Positions 18,451 to 27,156 of a DNA stretch of 37,169 nucleotides are shown here, piece after piece. The notes under the pieces are model-generated. The model ran no database searches, was not told where the DNA came from, and was given only the letters and a program-made list of their open reading frames with translations. This DNA comes from an uncultured Verrucomicrobia subdivision 3 bacterium. GTDB taxonomy: Bacteria > Verrucomicrobiota > Verrucomicrobiia > Limisphaerales > UBA11358. The stretch covers positions 1 through 37,169 of the forward strand of contig CAITTG010000046.1 of assembly GCA_903895255.1 (NCBI GenBank), read 5' to 3'. Each line of letters opens with the position of its first letter. Position 1 is the stretch's first letter. A program made the position numbers and the translations under genes.

Positions 18451-19893
18451 TTAAGGATGAGCGGTCTCAACTGGGGCCGCCGCACCCGCTTTGAGCGCTT
18501 GGAGCCAGGCGGCCGACCGTTGATTGAAGGGGGTCTCCCCCCGCTTGTCATTATGCGCCTGGTGGCCGGCTTCCGGCAGGATCAGCACCTCCACCGGACC
18601 GCGCAGGCGGTTGGCCATGGCCAGCACATTCGAGGCCGGACAGGTGGTTTCCATCAGGCCCGGCCCAATCAATGCGGGGCAATTCACGCGGTGTGCAAAG
18701 TTGACCGCGTCAAAATAGCGGCTGGTATTTATGATCTTCGCCGCCTCCGGACCCTGGGCATGCGCCTGCCAGTAAGGCCAGCCCCAAGCGCGGTCCAATG
18801 CCTGCGCTGTGTTGCCGCAGCCGGCCGGTTCCAAGGCCATGATGGCGGTCACCCGCGGGTTCAACGCCGCCGCCACAATGGATTGCAACCCGCCCTGGCT
18901 CACCCCCTTGACCACCAGCACCCGACCGTTCCAATCCGGGCGGGTGGTGAGGTATTCAGCCGCCCGCTGGCAGCCCAGAAACATTCTCAGAAAATAACTG
19001 GTTTCCCGGTTGGTCTGGCCAATCGTCGTGTATTCCTTGAGCGGACCGTCCGCCAGTTTTTGCATCTCACTATCCGGCAAATCAAACGGAAAATCATGCG
19101 CGCTGATGTTCATCACCAACCAGCCTTCCCGGGCCAGTCCGGTGACGTTCTCTCGTTTGAGCGCATAGACCCCGGCATATTGCACCAATAATATGGCGGG
19201 AAATTTACCGGGTTGCCGGGGATGGGCCAGTTGCCCGTAAATGTGTGAGCCATGAATGTTATCCAGCGTCACCCGGCTGTACTCAATGCCCCGTTCCGCC
19301 GTCCAGGGGACGCGTTCCTCCCGGGCATGGAGCGGCAGTTGCGCCGACTCCGCCAGCTTCGCATCCCAAAACGCATCAAAATCATCCGGCAGCGGTTGGG
19401 GCCAGCGTATTTCCCGATAGTCCGCGACCGCCCCGGCCAGCGTTGAAAACTGCTGGCCGCTGGCATTGGTGCCGCTGATGGTAAACAACAACGATCCCGG
19501 CTCCGTGAGTCTGGTCGTGAACGCCGCCGTGCCATTGTTCAGTTCCAGCGGTCCGCCAGCCAGCGGGCGCGCCCCGTGCAGTTTGACGGAGTAGTTGATT
19601 AACCGGACCGGATTGGTTGCCGGATGGAGCACTTGCACCCGCACCACGATGGGTTCGTTAACCCGGTAGATGCCACTGGGGTGGCTGGTCGTCACGCTGA
19701 CTGGAACCGCCGGGGTAAGGAGGCTGGCCGGACCGGTTTGCGCCGGGGCGGAAACGGCCAGACTCAGACAGGCCAGCAGCAGCCAGACAGGACCCAGCCG
19801 GCTGGCATTAGCTGGCAGAGGACGTTCCCATGATTGATTAAAGGGCTTCAGTAGCATATCAGGCAAGGCGGCCACTGCCGGGCTGGCAGCCAT
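18451..19893 (-). CDS. Exported CE7/AXE1-type acetyl esterase with N-terminal Ig-like domain
   Basis: 480 residues. A hydrophobic export signal near 32-52 (LLLACLSLAVSAPAQ) follows an unusually long N-terminus; an in-frame ATG at 19857 would shorten it. Residues about 58-160 look like an Ig-like beta-sandwich. From DDFDAFWDAKL onward the protein matches the acetyl xylan esterase/cephalosporin C deacetylase alpha/beta hydrolase family. The nucleophile is Ser332 in GVSQGG and the histidine His444 in EAGHQAH. The acidic triad position, usually Asp in a GL-x-D-x-x-CP motif, is Glu415 here (GLMETTCP). It likely removes acetyl or other acyl groups from the glycan so that the hydrolases can act. The gene begins 3 bp after the GH92 stop codon, so the two are probably translationally coupled. 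Confidence 0.85.
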   Translation of the reverse strand: MAASPAVAALPDMLLKPFNQSWERPLPANASRLGPVWLLLACLSLAVSAPAQTGPASLLTPAVPVSVTTSHPSGIYRVNEPIVVRVQVLHPATNPVRLINYSVKLHGARPLAGGPLELNNGTAAFTTRLTEPGSLLFTISGTNASGQQFSTLAGAVADYREIRWPQPLPDDFDAFWDAKLAESAQLPLHAREERVPWTAERGIEYSRVTLDNIHGSHIYGQLAHPRQPGKFPAILLVQYAGVYALKRENVTGLAREGWLVMNISAHDFPFDLPDSEMQKLADGPLKEYTTIGQTNRETSYFLRMFLGCQRAAEYLTTRPDWNGRVLVVKGVSQGGLQSIVAAALNPRVTAIMALEPAGCGNTAQALDRAWGWPYWQAHAQGPEAAKIINTSRYFDAVNFAHRVNCPALIGPGLMETTCPASNVLAMANRLRGPVEVLILPEAGHQAHNDKRGETPFNQRSAAWLQALKAGAAAPVETAHP

Positions 19894-19896
19894 GGT

Positions 19897-22257
19897 TTAT
19901 TGGGCAGCGGTGGCCCAGGCGGGATTGGGCACTTTGGAAAGGACAAACTTCAGTTCCGCCCCCTGGCAGATCTGGGTCTGAGTGATGACCAGTTTGGTGA
20001 GCGGCTGGCCATTGAGGGTGACGGATTGGATGTAGGGATTATTTCCGGGGTCCGGCCCGGCGGTGATAACGAAATCTTTCGCCTGGTAGCAGTCGGGTTG
20101 CAGATGAACCACCACCCGGTCCAGCATCGGCGCGGTGAGTTCATAGCTGGGATTCATCTCGCAACCTCCGCGCACTTGAAACATGCCCATGGCCATGAGC
20201 GTTCCCAGCGCCCCCATCTGACCCTGATCCTCATCGTCGTGGGCGTAGGCATCCGCCGAATCATTGGTGAGGCTGTAATTGGCCATGTAAACCTCGCGCA
20301 CCCAGCGCTGCGATTTTACGGGATCACCGAGCAAATTGAACAGGTGCGCGTGGTGAAAACCCGTATTGTTGTCGTACTGCAGCCAGCCGAATCGGAAATG
20401 TTGCGGCGCGGCGCGCTCAAATTGCTCGTTCAGGCGTTGGATGGTTTTCTCCCGCCCGCCCATCATTTGCACCATGCCGTCCAGGTCGTTAACGGGAAAC
20501 CAAGTCAGCACTGCCGAGTAACTTTCCAGGAAATGCTGGCTCCCGCAAAGCAGCGGGTCAAACGGCGCAAACCAGGTGCCATCGGAATTGCGCGGCTGTA
20601 ACCACCCGCTCGCCGGATTGTAGAGATTGGTCCAGCCTAGCGAGCGGCGCAGATAAATGTCGGCGTCCGCGGCATGGCCAAGCTTTTGCGCAACCTCGCC
20701 AAGGATCCAGTCGCAGAAGGAATTTTCCACGGTCCGGGTCACCGACCATTTGTGTTCGCCCAAATCCGCCGGCATCCAGCCGCCATGCCTGGCGTAGATG
20801 TCCACGTCGCCCATTGGTCGGTTCGTGCCTTTGTGCATGGCTTTCATTGCCGTCAAAGCGTGTTCGCCATTCACCCCCGGCAACTCCATCTGAACCGCCC
20901 GCCCGAGCAATGGGGCGGCTTGGTCGCCCGACATGATGTAATCCAGGCGCCCGGCGGTCGCCCCCATGGGCAGCTCGCCGGTGTCGTCATAGAACCGCAG
21001 CCACGAATTGCAAAACTCGCGCAGGACGTCGGGATAAGCCAGCCCCCAAATGGTGTCGAGATTTTGCTGCGTCCACCAAAAGGCGTCCGAAACGTGCATC
21101 GCAAAAACCGGCTGGCCCCGGGCGTCCAGCGGCACGGTTTTTATTTCCATGGCCTGGCTTTTGCCGCCAACGGGATATTGTCCATTGACATCATGATTGA
21201 TCTCGCTGAACTGGCCGTCGTGGTAAACCGGATACTTGCCATTCACGTCGCTGAAAATGCCCCGCCCCAGCAGGCTGTGCCACAGGTCGGTGTAAAACTT
21301 GACCTTGCGCTGGACTGACCCGGTGATTTCAATGCGGCCCAGGGCGGTGTTCCACTCCTCACGGGCGGCGTTCCGCACCGCCGCGAAATCCCAGCCGGGC
21401 AGTTCCGTGGTCAGGTTCAAGCGCGCCTGCTGGGTGGAACAGTAGGAAATGGCCACCTTCAGTTGCACGGTGGTGCCGGCCGCCACGCTGCCAAAATTCA
21501 GCACCAGGCCGCAGTTCTCTCCTTTGATGCCACTGACGTTCGAAACCATTTGCTGCGTGCGCCAGCCATCCAGCGCCTTGAACGGCCGGTCGGTCGTGAT
21601 CACAAAAAACACCCGGGTGGGCACGACCATCCGGGAATCCGTCGAGAGCCGCGCGTCGGCAAAAACCAGGCTGCCCTCCAGCGTGCCGGGCGCGGTGCGC
21701 TGGACATCCGCCACGTACATCCGCGCCTCGTTCCACACCCCGGAAAGCGGCAGGAGAATGGCGGCCGTGTCCCCCCGCTCGTAAGTGTAGCGATGAAATC
21801 CAACCCGCCGCGTCGCCGTGAGCTCCGCCGCAATGCCGTAACGGTCCAGATGCACCCGCTGATAACCCGGCGCAACGGTCTGCGCGTCCGTGCGAAAGGG
21901 GGATTTCCAGCGTTCCGGCCCGGGAATCGGGCTGACCGTCCCCGACACTGGCATCACCGCCAGCCCGCCCATTTGGAACTCATGAATGTGGCTGAACCCG
22001 AAAATATTCGTCTGGGCGTTCTGGTAGCCAGTGTGATAATAGCCGGTTATTTCCGTGTCCGGGGCGAGTTTCACCATGCCGAACGGCCGGGCCGCCGCCG
22101 TCATGAAAAAATTGCGGCAGCGCTCGGACCCGATAAGCGGATGCACCAAATCCACCGGGGCCTCCGCCACCGGTTGGGCGGGCACCTTTCCGACGGCCAG
22201 TCCGGCGATCAGCACCATTACCACTTCGTAAAGCTGTCTGCGTTTCTTCAATTTCAT
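19897..22257 (-). CDS. Exported GH92-family alpha-mannosidase-like hydrolase
   Basis: 786 residues with a signal peptide (about 1-28, ending KVPAQ). The start of the mature protein (VDLVHPLIGS, then PFGMVKLAPDT and IFGFSHIHEF) and the (alpha/alpha)6 C-terminal domain match GH92, a calcium-dependent, inverting alpha-mannosidase family acting mostly on N-glycan or mannan-type linkages. The family signature G-N-D-D-x-G-Q-M near the end reads D-D-E-D-Q-G-Q-M here (674-681), and the HxSGTG-like loop is HEFQMGG. The catalytic apparatus is therefore altered relative to textbook mannosidases, and the linkage or sugar could differ. YIQSVTLNGQPL in the terminal beta-sandwich is typical. It lies 61 bp after the first GH29 gene and 3 bp before the esterase gene in the operon. 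Family is sure; mannosidase activity less so. Confidence 0.85.
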   Translation of the reverse strand: MKLKKRRQLYEVVMVLIAGLAVGKVPAQPVAEAPVDLVHPLIGSERCRNFFMTAAARPFGMVKLAPDTEITGYYHTGYQNAQTNIFGFSHIHEFQMGGLAVMPVSGTVSPIPGPERWKSPFRTDAQTVAPGYQRVHLDRYGIAAELTATRRVGFHRYTYERGDTAAILLPLSGVWNEARMYVADVQRTAPGTLEGSLVFADARLSTDSRMVVPTRVFFVITTDRPFKALDGWRTQQMVSNVSGIKGENCGLVLNFGSVAAGTTVQLKVAISYCSTQQARLNLTTELPGWDFAAVRNAAREEWNTALGRIEITGSVQRKVKFYTDLWHSLLGRGIFSDVNGKYPVYHDGQFSEINHDVNGQYPVGGKSQAMEIKTVPLDARGQPVFAMHVSDAFWWTQQNLDTIWGLAYPDVLREFCNSWLRFYDDTGELPMGATAGRLDYIMSGDQAAPLLGRAVQMELPGVNGEHALTAMKAMHKGTNRPMGDVDIYARHGGWMPADLGEHKWSVTRTVENSFCDWILGEVAQKLGHAADADIYLRRSLGWTNLYNPASGWLQPRNSDGTWFAPFDPLLCGSQHFLESYSAVLTWFPVNDLDGMVQMMGGREKTIQRLNEQFERAAPQHFRFGWLQYDNNTGFHHAHLFNLLGDPVKSQRWVREVYMANYSLTNDSADAYAHDDEDQGQMGALGTLMAMGMFQVRGGCEMNPSYELTAPMLDRVVVHLQPDCYQAKDFVITAGPDPGNNPYIQSVTLNGQPLTKLVITQTQICQGAELKFVLSKVPNPAWATAAQ

Positions 22258-22318
22258 AATTAAATTGTCAGTTTACTGGTTGGCTGGTCTGGTCGCTTTG
22301 CAGTTCTATTTCTTGAAT

Positions 22319-23869
22319 TTAAATACCACCCGCCACCGGCCGGAGATCTTTTCCGGCAATTTTCAGGACAAAAATAGTTTCGCCAGGTTTTTGTGTCGGC
22401 AGGGTGACGCTGAGTCCGCCCGCCGTTTGCCGCCAGTCGAGTTGACCGGAGTGTCCGAGGAGGGTGAGTTCGCTTATCTTCCCGCTGGTGCTCCCCAGCG
22501 TCTTCACCACCAATCGCCCTTCCGATGGCCAGCCGAGGGCAATGGCATAAAGTGATTTTTCATCCTTGGATTGCGTGAATCGGATGTCGCTGGCGCTGTA
22601 TTGCAGTTTTCCCTCATTGAAACTGCCACTTTTCACTACTTTGGACGGACCTTCTCCGTAAATCTTCCACGGACGTGTGCCGAAGATCGCCTCACCATTG
22701 ATCTTCATCCAGGTGGCGAGGTCTGCCAGAATCTTCTCCTCTTGCGCGTCCAGTGTCCCGTCGGGGCGCGGCGGGAAGTTCAGCAACAGGTTTCCATTCT
22801 TGCTCACAATGTCCGCCAGCATTTGGAGCACCGTCGTGGAGGATTTGTATTGGAAGCCCGTTTTGTAATACCAGTTGCCCACACAGGTGTCGGTCTGCCA
22901 CGGATGCGGATCAATGCCATCCTTGACCCCCCGCTCCAAGTCCTGCACCCAGCGGCCTTCCGAGTTTTGCTTGCAGTTATAGACCGCTTCCAGCTTGCCA
23001 TTATGCTGCGCCAGATTGTCGTTGTAATAATGCGCGAGGAGTTTCCGGCCAACCTCATCGGGATAGGGCAGCGGGCTGTCCGAGTACAGTAGGTCCGGAT
23101 GGTACCGGTCAATCATGTCGCTGATCCGGTTGTACCAATTCAATTTGTATGCGGTCGGCACATCGGTTCCGTAGTAATGAAAACCCGGGTGCTCGTTGCC
23201 CGACCAATACAAATCTGCAAACTGGGGATCATTCCCATCGTAGGGCACTCCGGCCAATGGCCCGTTCGTGTCGCTGCCTTTGCTGGCACTATAAAACCAC
23301 CAACTGGCCGCCAGATGTTCCGTCATGCCAAAGCGCAACCCGTGGTGCCTGGCCGCCTGCTGCCATTCCCCGGCGATGTCCCGCTTCGGTCCCAGGTTTA
23401 AACTGTTCCATTTGGGCTGATACCGGGAGTTCCAGCAGTCGAAGTTGTCATGATGCATCGCAATCATGCAGAAATATTTCGCCCCCGCCTTTTGATACAG
23501 GTCCATCAAGCGCTCCGGATCCCACTTCTCCGCCTTCCACAGCGGGATGATATCCTTGAACCCAAACTTGGCGGGCGGCCCATAATGTTCGACGTGGAAT
23601 TTATTCTGGCTGCTCCCCTGGAGATAGAGGTTGCGCGCGTACCAGTCCCCCTGCATGGGCACGGACTCCGGCCCCCCCACCGCCCAGATGCCCAACTTTG
23701 CGTCCCGGAACCAATCCGGACACTGGTATTGCCTCAGCGAAGTGTCGTCAGGCTGGAAGGGCTCGGGCCCCGCGGGCAGCCCCGGCGCGGCATGGGCAGC
23801 CACTGCCGTCAGGGTAAACGCGAGCCCCAAAAGCAGGGCGAACCAGGTGTTCCGGCCGAATTTCATCAT
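22319..23869 (-). CDS. Exported GH29 alpha-L-fucosidase-like protein, sugar-binding His lost
   Basis: 516 residues with a signal peptide (about 1-28, ending AHAAP). The GH29 barrel is recognisable by WFRDAKLGIW, HHDNF, DIAGEWQQAARHHGLRFG, candidate nucleophile Asp264 in LLYSDSP, and NGNLLLNFPP, followed by a C-terminal beta domain with the DIRFTQSKDEKSLYAIALGW segment. The family's His-Trp-Gly after GIW is replaced by Val64-Gly65-Gly66 inside a run of seven G on the coding strand. The adjacent paralogue keeps HWG at 56-58. That His normally contacts fucose, so this copy may have a changed substrate or be inactive. A short AGGGTG lies just before the ATG. It follows the other GH29 gene by 12 bp, a clear tandem duplication. 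Confidence 0.85.
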   Translation of the reverse strand: MMKFGRNTWFALLLGLAFTLTAVAAHAAPGLPAGPEPFQPDDTSLRQYQCPDWFRDAKLGIWAVGGPESVPMQGDWYARNLYLQGSSQNKFHVEHYGPPAKFGFKDIIPLWKAEKWDPERLMDLYQKAGAKYFCMIAMHHDNFDCWNSRYQPKWNSLNLGPKRDIAGEWQQAARHHGLRFGMTEHLAASWWFYSASKGSDTNGPLAGVPYDGNDPQFADLYWSGNEHPGFHYYGTDVPTAYKLNWYNRISDMIDRYHPDLLYSDSPLPYPDEVGRKLLAHYYNDNLAQHNGKLEAVYNCKQNSEGRWVQDLERGVKDGIDPHPWQTDTCVGNWYYKTGFQYKSSTTVLQMLADIVSKNGNLLLNFPPRPDGTLDAQEEKILADLATWMKINGEAIFGTRPWKIYGEGPSKVVKSGSFNEGKLQYSASDIRFTQSKDEKSLYAIALGWPSEGRLVVKTLGSTSGKISELTLLGHSGQLDWRQTAGGLSVTLPTQKPGETIFVLKIAGKDLRPVAGGI

Positions 23870-23881
23870 GTCACCCTTGCT

Positions 23882-25462
23882 TCATTTGGTTTGCGGCAGC
23901 GGCACTGGCTTGAAGTGGCTGCCCACCAGGCGCAGGGCACAGGTAAGGTCGGGCCTGGCATCGGCGGGAATTGCCACCACCAGGGCGTCCTTGGTTTGAG
24001 TAAAGTTCAAAGCGCCCGTGTGCCCCAGCAGTTCAATGCCTTCAATGTGATTCTGCGCTGCCTCGGCGCCCGTCGCGAGCGAGCGGATCACAACCTGGTG
24101 GTCAGTGGGCCAGCCAAGGGCAATCGCGTAAAGCGTCGTGCCCTTCGTCGTAAACCGGACATCCCTGGCCGAGAAATCGAATTTTTCACTGAAGGCCCCG
24201 CCCTTGGGTTTCACGGCCCCTTCGCCATAAACGAGCCAGGGACGCGAACCATAAATGGCCTCCCCGTTCACCGCCGTCCAGTCGGCCAGCCGGTGGAGAA
24301 TCGCCTCCGCCTCGGGATCCAGCGAACCATCCGGCCGCAGGACGACATTCAACAGCAGGTTGCCGTTTTTGCTGACGATGTCCACCAGCGTGCGGGCCAC
24401 CCACTCCGGGGAGCCATACATTTTGCCCGTTTGCTTGTCCTTGTAATTCTTATTATAAAACCAGTCACCAATCGAGGTGTCGGTTTGCCAGGGATTGGGA
24501 TCAATGCCGCCCCCGACCCCGCGTTCATAATCCTGCACCCACCGGCCATCGGAAACCTGCTTGCAGTTATAAACCGCCAACTGCCGGCCGTCATGCTGCT
24601 GCAGGCTGTCGTTGTAAAGATTGGCAATCTGGCTCAGGCCCACCTCGTTGCCAAACGGCACCGGGCCGTCGCTGTACAGCAGGTCGGGATGATAATTATC
24701 CACCAACTCCTTGATTTCATTATACCATTCCTGTTGCCAGCGGGGATTTTTTGAATACCAGCCAGTATCCCCCTTTTCGGCGGGGAAGTGATAGAGATCC
24801 CAGTTGTTGGAATTCGCCCCATCATAAGGCACGCCCGCCAGCGGACCGGTCTTGTCCGCTTTGTGGGCATCCTGAAACCAGGTGAAGCTCGCGCCCAAAT
24901 GCTCGGACACGCCAAACGGCAAACCATTTTTCTGCGCAGCCGCCTGCCACTCGCGGACCACGTCGCGGTGCGGACCCATTTGGACCGCATTCCAGCGGTG
25001 CAGCTTGGAGTTCCACATGAAAAAATTGTCGTGGTGGGTCCCCATGCTGACGAAATATTTCGCGCCGGCTTGTTTATAAAGTTCCATGAGGTGCTCGGGC
25101 TCCCACTTCTCCGCCCTCCACAACGGTATAATATCTTTCCAGCCATTCGTGGAGGGATGGCCGAACCGGGCGAGGTGATCCTTGTAGTCCGCGCTTGGCC
25201 CCTTGTGCTCGCCGGTCTTGCGGTCAACCTCGTCCGAAACATACATCTTCCGCGCATACCAGTCGCCCATTTCCGGCACGGCCTGCGGCCCCCAATGCGC
25301 CCAAATGCCAAACTTGGCATCCCGGAACCACACCGGACACGCATAATTCGTCAATGATTCCATCGTGCCCGTGTAGGGCCCCGGGGTGATGGGCAGGTCA
25401 AGCGCCTGGGCGCCCAGGGGCACGGATAACGCGAGGGACAGGAACAGGTTGGTTGGTTTCAT
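23882..25462 (-). CDS. Exported GH29 alpha-L-fucosidase
   Basis: 526 residues from the ATG at 25462; a TTG two codons upstream is less likely because the ATG starts a compact signal peptide (MKPTNLFLSLALSVPLGAQA). GH29 features: FRDAKFGIWAHWGP with His56, THHDNFFMWNS, DVVREWQAAAQKNGLPFGV, candidate nucleophile Asp265 in LLYSDGP, and NGNLLLNVVLRPDG. A beta-sandwich domain completes it. The enzyme would remove alpha-L-fucose from oligosaccharides in the periplasm by a retaining mechanism. It closely resembles the next gene along its whole length. It comes after the clan GH-A gene, with a 173-bp gap that carries a small tandem duplication but no repeat-type operator. Confidence 0.9.
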   Translation of the reverse strand: MKPTNLFLSLALSVPLGAQALDLPITPGPYTGTMESLTNYACPVWFRDAKFGIWAHWGPQAVPEMGDWYARKMYVSDEVDRKTGEHKGPSADYKDHLARFGHPSTNGWKDIIPLWRAEKWEPEHLMELYKQAGAKYFVSMGTHHDNFFMWNSKLHRWNAVQMGPHRDVVREWQAAAQKNGLPFGVSEHLGASFTWFQDAHKADKTGPLAGVPYDGANSNNWDLYHFPAEKGDTGWYSKNPRWQQEWYNEIKELVDNYHPDLLYSDGPVPFGNEVGLSQIANLYNDSLQQHDGRQLAVYNCKQVSDGRWVQDYERGVGGGIDPNPWQTDTSIGDWFYNKNYKDKQTGKMYGSPEWVARTLVDIVSKNGNLLLNVVLRPDGSLDPEAEAILHRLADWTAVNGEAIYGSRPWLVYGEGAVKPKGGAFSEKFDFSARDVRFTTKGTTLYAIALGWPTDHQVVIRSLATGAEAAQNHIEGIELLGHTGALNFTQTKDALVVAIPADARPDLTCALRLVGSHFKPVPLPQTK

Positions 25463-25597
25463 GGTCAATAATTTAAATTTTGGCTGCTTCCAGTTTTAAT
25501 CTCCCCGGGGCTGGCCGCGTTGCCATGGTTGCCACGCAAGCATCGGCGCGGCCGGCTCATTATTCGAGGCCCGGGCCCCGACCTGCCCTGTCTGCGT

Positions 25598-25621
25598 GGT
25601 GGCTCCCCAGGTGGCTCCCCA
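25598..25621. repeat. Tandem 12-bp duplication in an operon gap
   Basis: GGTGGCTCCCCA occurs twice in immediate succession (25598-25609 and 25610-25621) in the gap between the clan GH-A gene and the second GH29 gene. It looks like a recent slippage duplication. No promoter or hairpin function is evident. Confidence 0.6.
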
Positions 25622-25641
25622 GTGATCATGCGACATTTCAG

Positions 25642-27138
25642 TTATTTGATGGAAGTAAACACCATCACGCTCCGGGCGGGCAGGCTCGCCCGCAGCCCGG
25701 CTTGCACATCGGCGTTTGGCAGGATTTCTTTCGGCAGCGGCAACCCGTCCTGGTCCACCTTCCGGTCATCCACAAAATAATCATAGCGTGCCAGTGCCGG
25801 AATCGGCGCACTGCCCGGCACCGTGACGTTTAATTCCTGCGGCGTGTCCGAATCGTTGACCAGCACGATGGACAGATCAGCTCCCCGGATGGCCGCCAGC
25901 GTGCGGATTCCCGGCAACAATGTACTCGAGGTTTTAACCGTTCGGCAGCCCGGCGGAAAACTCCGCGACATCAACGCCCACGTGAAATACCACGGCCGTA
26001 GATTCGCATCCTCAGGATGCCCAATCTCGGTGGCCAGGCTGTTGAAGAACCCCCATTTCTTGAACAAGGTCCGCGTCACATCCGGCCAGTGCGTGTCCTT
26101 GTCCTTGTTGATATGCATGGCGTCGTCCAAATCCCACGCAATGGTTCCCGCCATGCCCGCCCGCGCGCACTGGACGTTGTAATCCGCCATCCATACCCCA
26201 TAAATGTGGTCATAAATATGCGGCTGGCTATCACTGCCCCCCTGCGGCTTCACCGGTCCGCCCGTCATCCCTGCCTCCCCCATGAAAAACGGCTTGCCCG
26301 CGCCCTGCTTGTCAAAGCGGTTGATGTAGTCCCGCTTCAGCCAGCAATAGGTCTCCAGGTAGTCCGATTCCAGGTCCGCCACGGTGCTGTAGTAATGAAA
26401 ATCATACGCCGCCACCTGCTCCGGACACTGTTGCACCGTCAAGTCCACCCAAAAACCGTCGCGTGGCAAAAAGCAAACGTCCGGGCCAATGATTTTCACC
26501 GCCTGCCCAAGGCCGCGCCGGGCAAATTCCGCGTTCAGCGCGGTGATGGCCGCCTTCCATTTGCCAAATTCAATGTGCCCGGAGGAATTGCTGTTCGGTT
26601 CGTTCAGCAGGTTGAAATAAACGATGCAGGTGTAATGCTTTTCATTGCGCAGATGCGCCACCAGGTCGCCAATGATGCGGTGCCAGCGCGGATCATTCTC
26701 ATCCATGTGGTATTGCTGCAGCTTGTCCGTGGCAATATCCGGCCGGTCCTGCTGGGAGGCCGGATGATCCCATTCGCCCAGGATGACCTTCACATGCCGG
26801 CTCTCGCAATAATCCAGCAACCGGTACATTTTTTTCATCCGGTCATTGTCCCATTCGTAAATGGCCTGGCCCTGCGCGTCAAAGCCGTCGCAATACGTAT
26901 AAGCGCGGGTCATCAAACGCACCAGCGGCACCCGCATGTAATCCAGCCGGTCAAACACCTTTTGCCAGGCCGCGTCCGAAATGTCGAACCACGGATACGC
27001 GCTCCATTGCACCCCGAAGCCCAGGAAGTTCGTGCACACCGCCGTGCGGGTATCCACCGTGATGACCACCGGCGCAGCCCCGGCGGGCGAAATGGCCAGC
27101 GTCAGCGCCGCCAAAACTGCGCAAATCAATATTTTCAT
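25642..27138 (-). CDS. Exported clan GH-A glycoside hydrolase (GH5/GH30/GH39-like)
   Basis: 498 residues with a signal peptide (about 1-22, ending PAGAA). A (beta/alpha)8 hydrolase of clan GH-A is indicated by GFGVQWSAYPW near 40, acid/base Glu180 in NLLNEPNSN, DFHYYS near 245, and nucleophile Glu288 in FFMGEAGM, with the two Glu about 108 residues apart. A small C-terminal beta-sandwich (about 410-498) follows, as in GH30 and GH39 enzymes. The exact family cannot be fixed by eye. In this operon it is the best candidate for a backbone-cleaving enzyme. The ATG at 27138 follows the GH130 stop by 18 bp. Confidence 0.75.
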   Translation of the reverse strand: MKILICAVLAALTLAISPAGAAPVVITVDTRTAVCTNFLGFGVQWSAYPWFDISDAAWQKVFDRLDYMRVPLVRLMTRAYTYCDGFDAQGQAIYEWDNDRMKKMYRLLDYCESRHVKVILGEWDHPASQQDRPDIATDKLQQYHMDENDPRWHRIIGDLVAHLRNEKHYTCIVYFNLLNEPNSNSSGHIEFGKWKAAITALNAEFARRGLGQAVKIIGPDVCFLPRDGFWVDLTVQQCPEQVAAYDFHYYSTVADLESDYLETYCWLKRDYINRFDKQGAGKPFFMGEAGMTGGPVKPQGGSDSQPHIYDHIYGVWMADYNVQCARAGMAGTIAWDLDDAMHINKDKDTHWPDVTRTLFKKWGFFNSLATEIGHPEDANLRPWYFTWALMSRSFPPGCRTVKTSSTLLPGIRTLAAIRGADLSIVLVNDSDTPQELNVTVPGSAPIPALARYDYFVDDRKVDQDGLPLPKEILPNADVQAGLRASLPARSVMVFTSIK

Positions 27139-27156
27139 GAAAAAGGAGAGCGGCGG

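Noticed and set aside
27108..27125. Single TGCGCAAA match near the start of the clan GH-A gene
   Set aside because: Only one copy, inside coding sequence, without the 20-bp partner or the adjacent -35 box.
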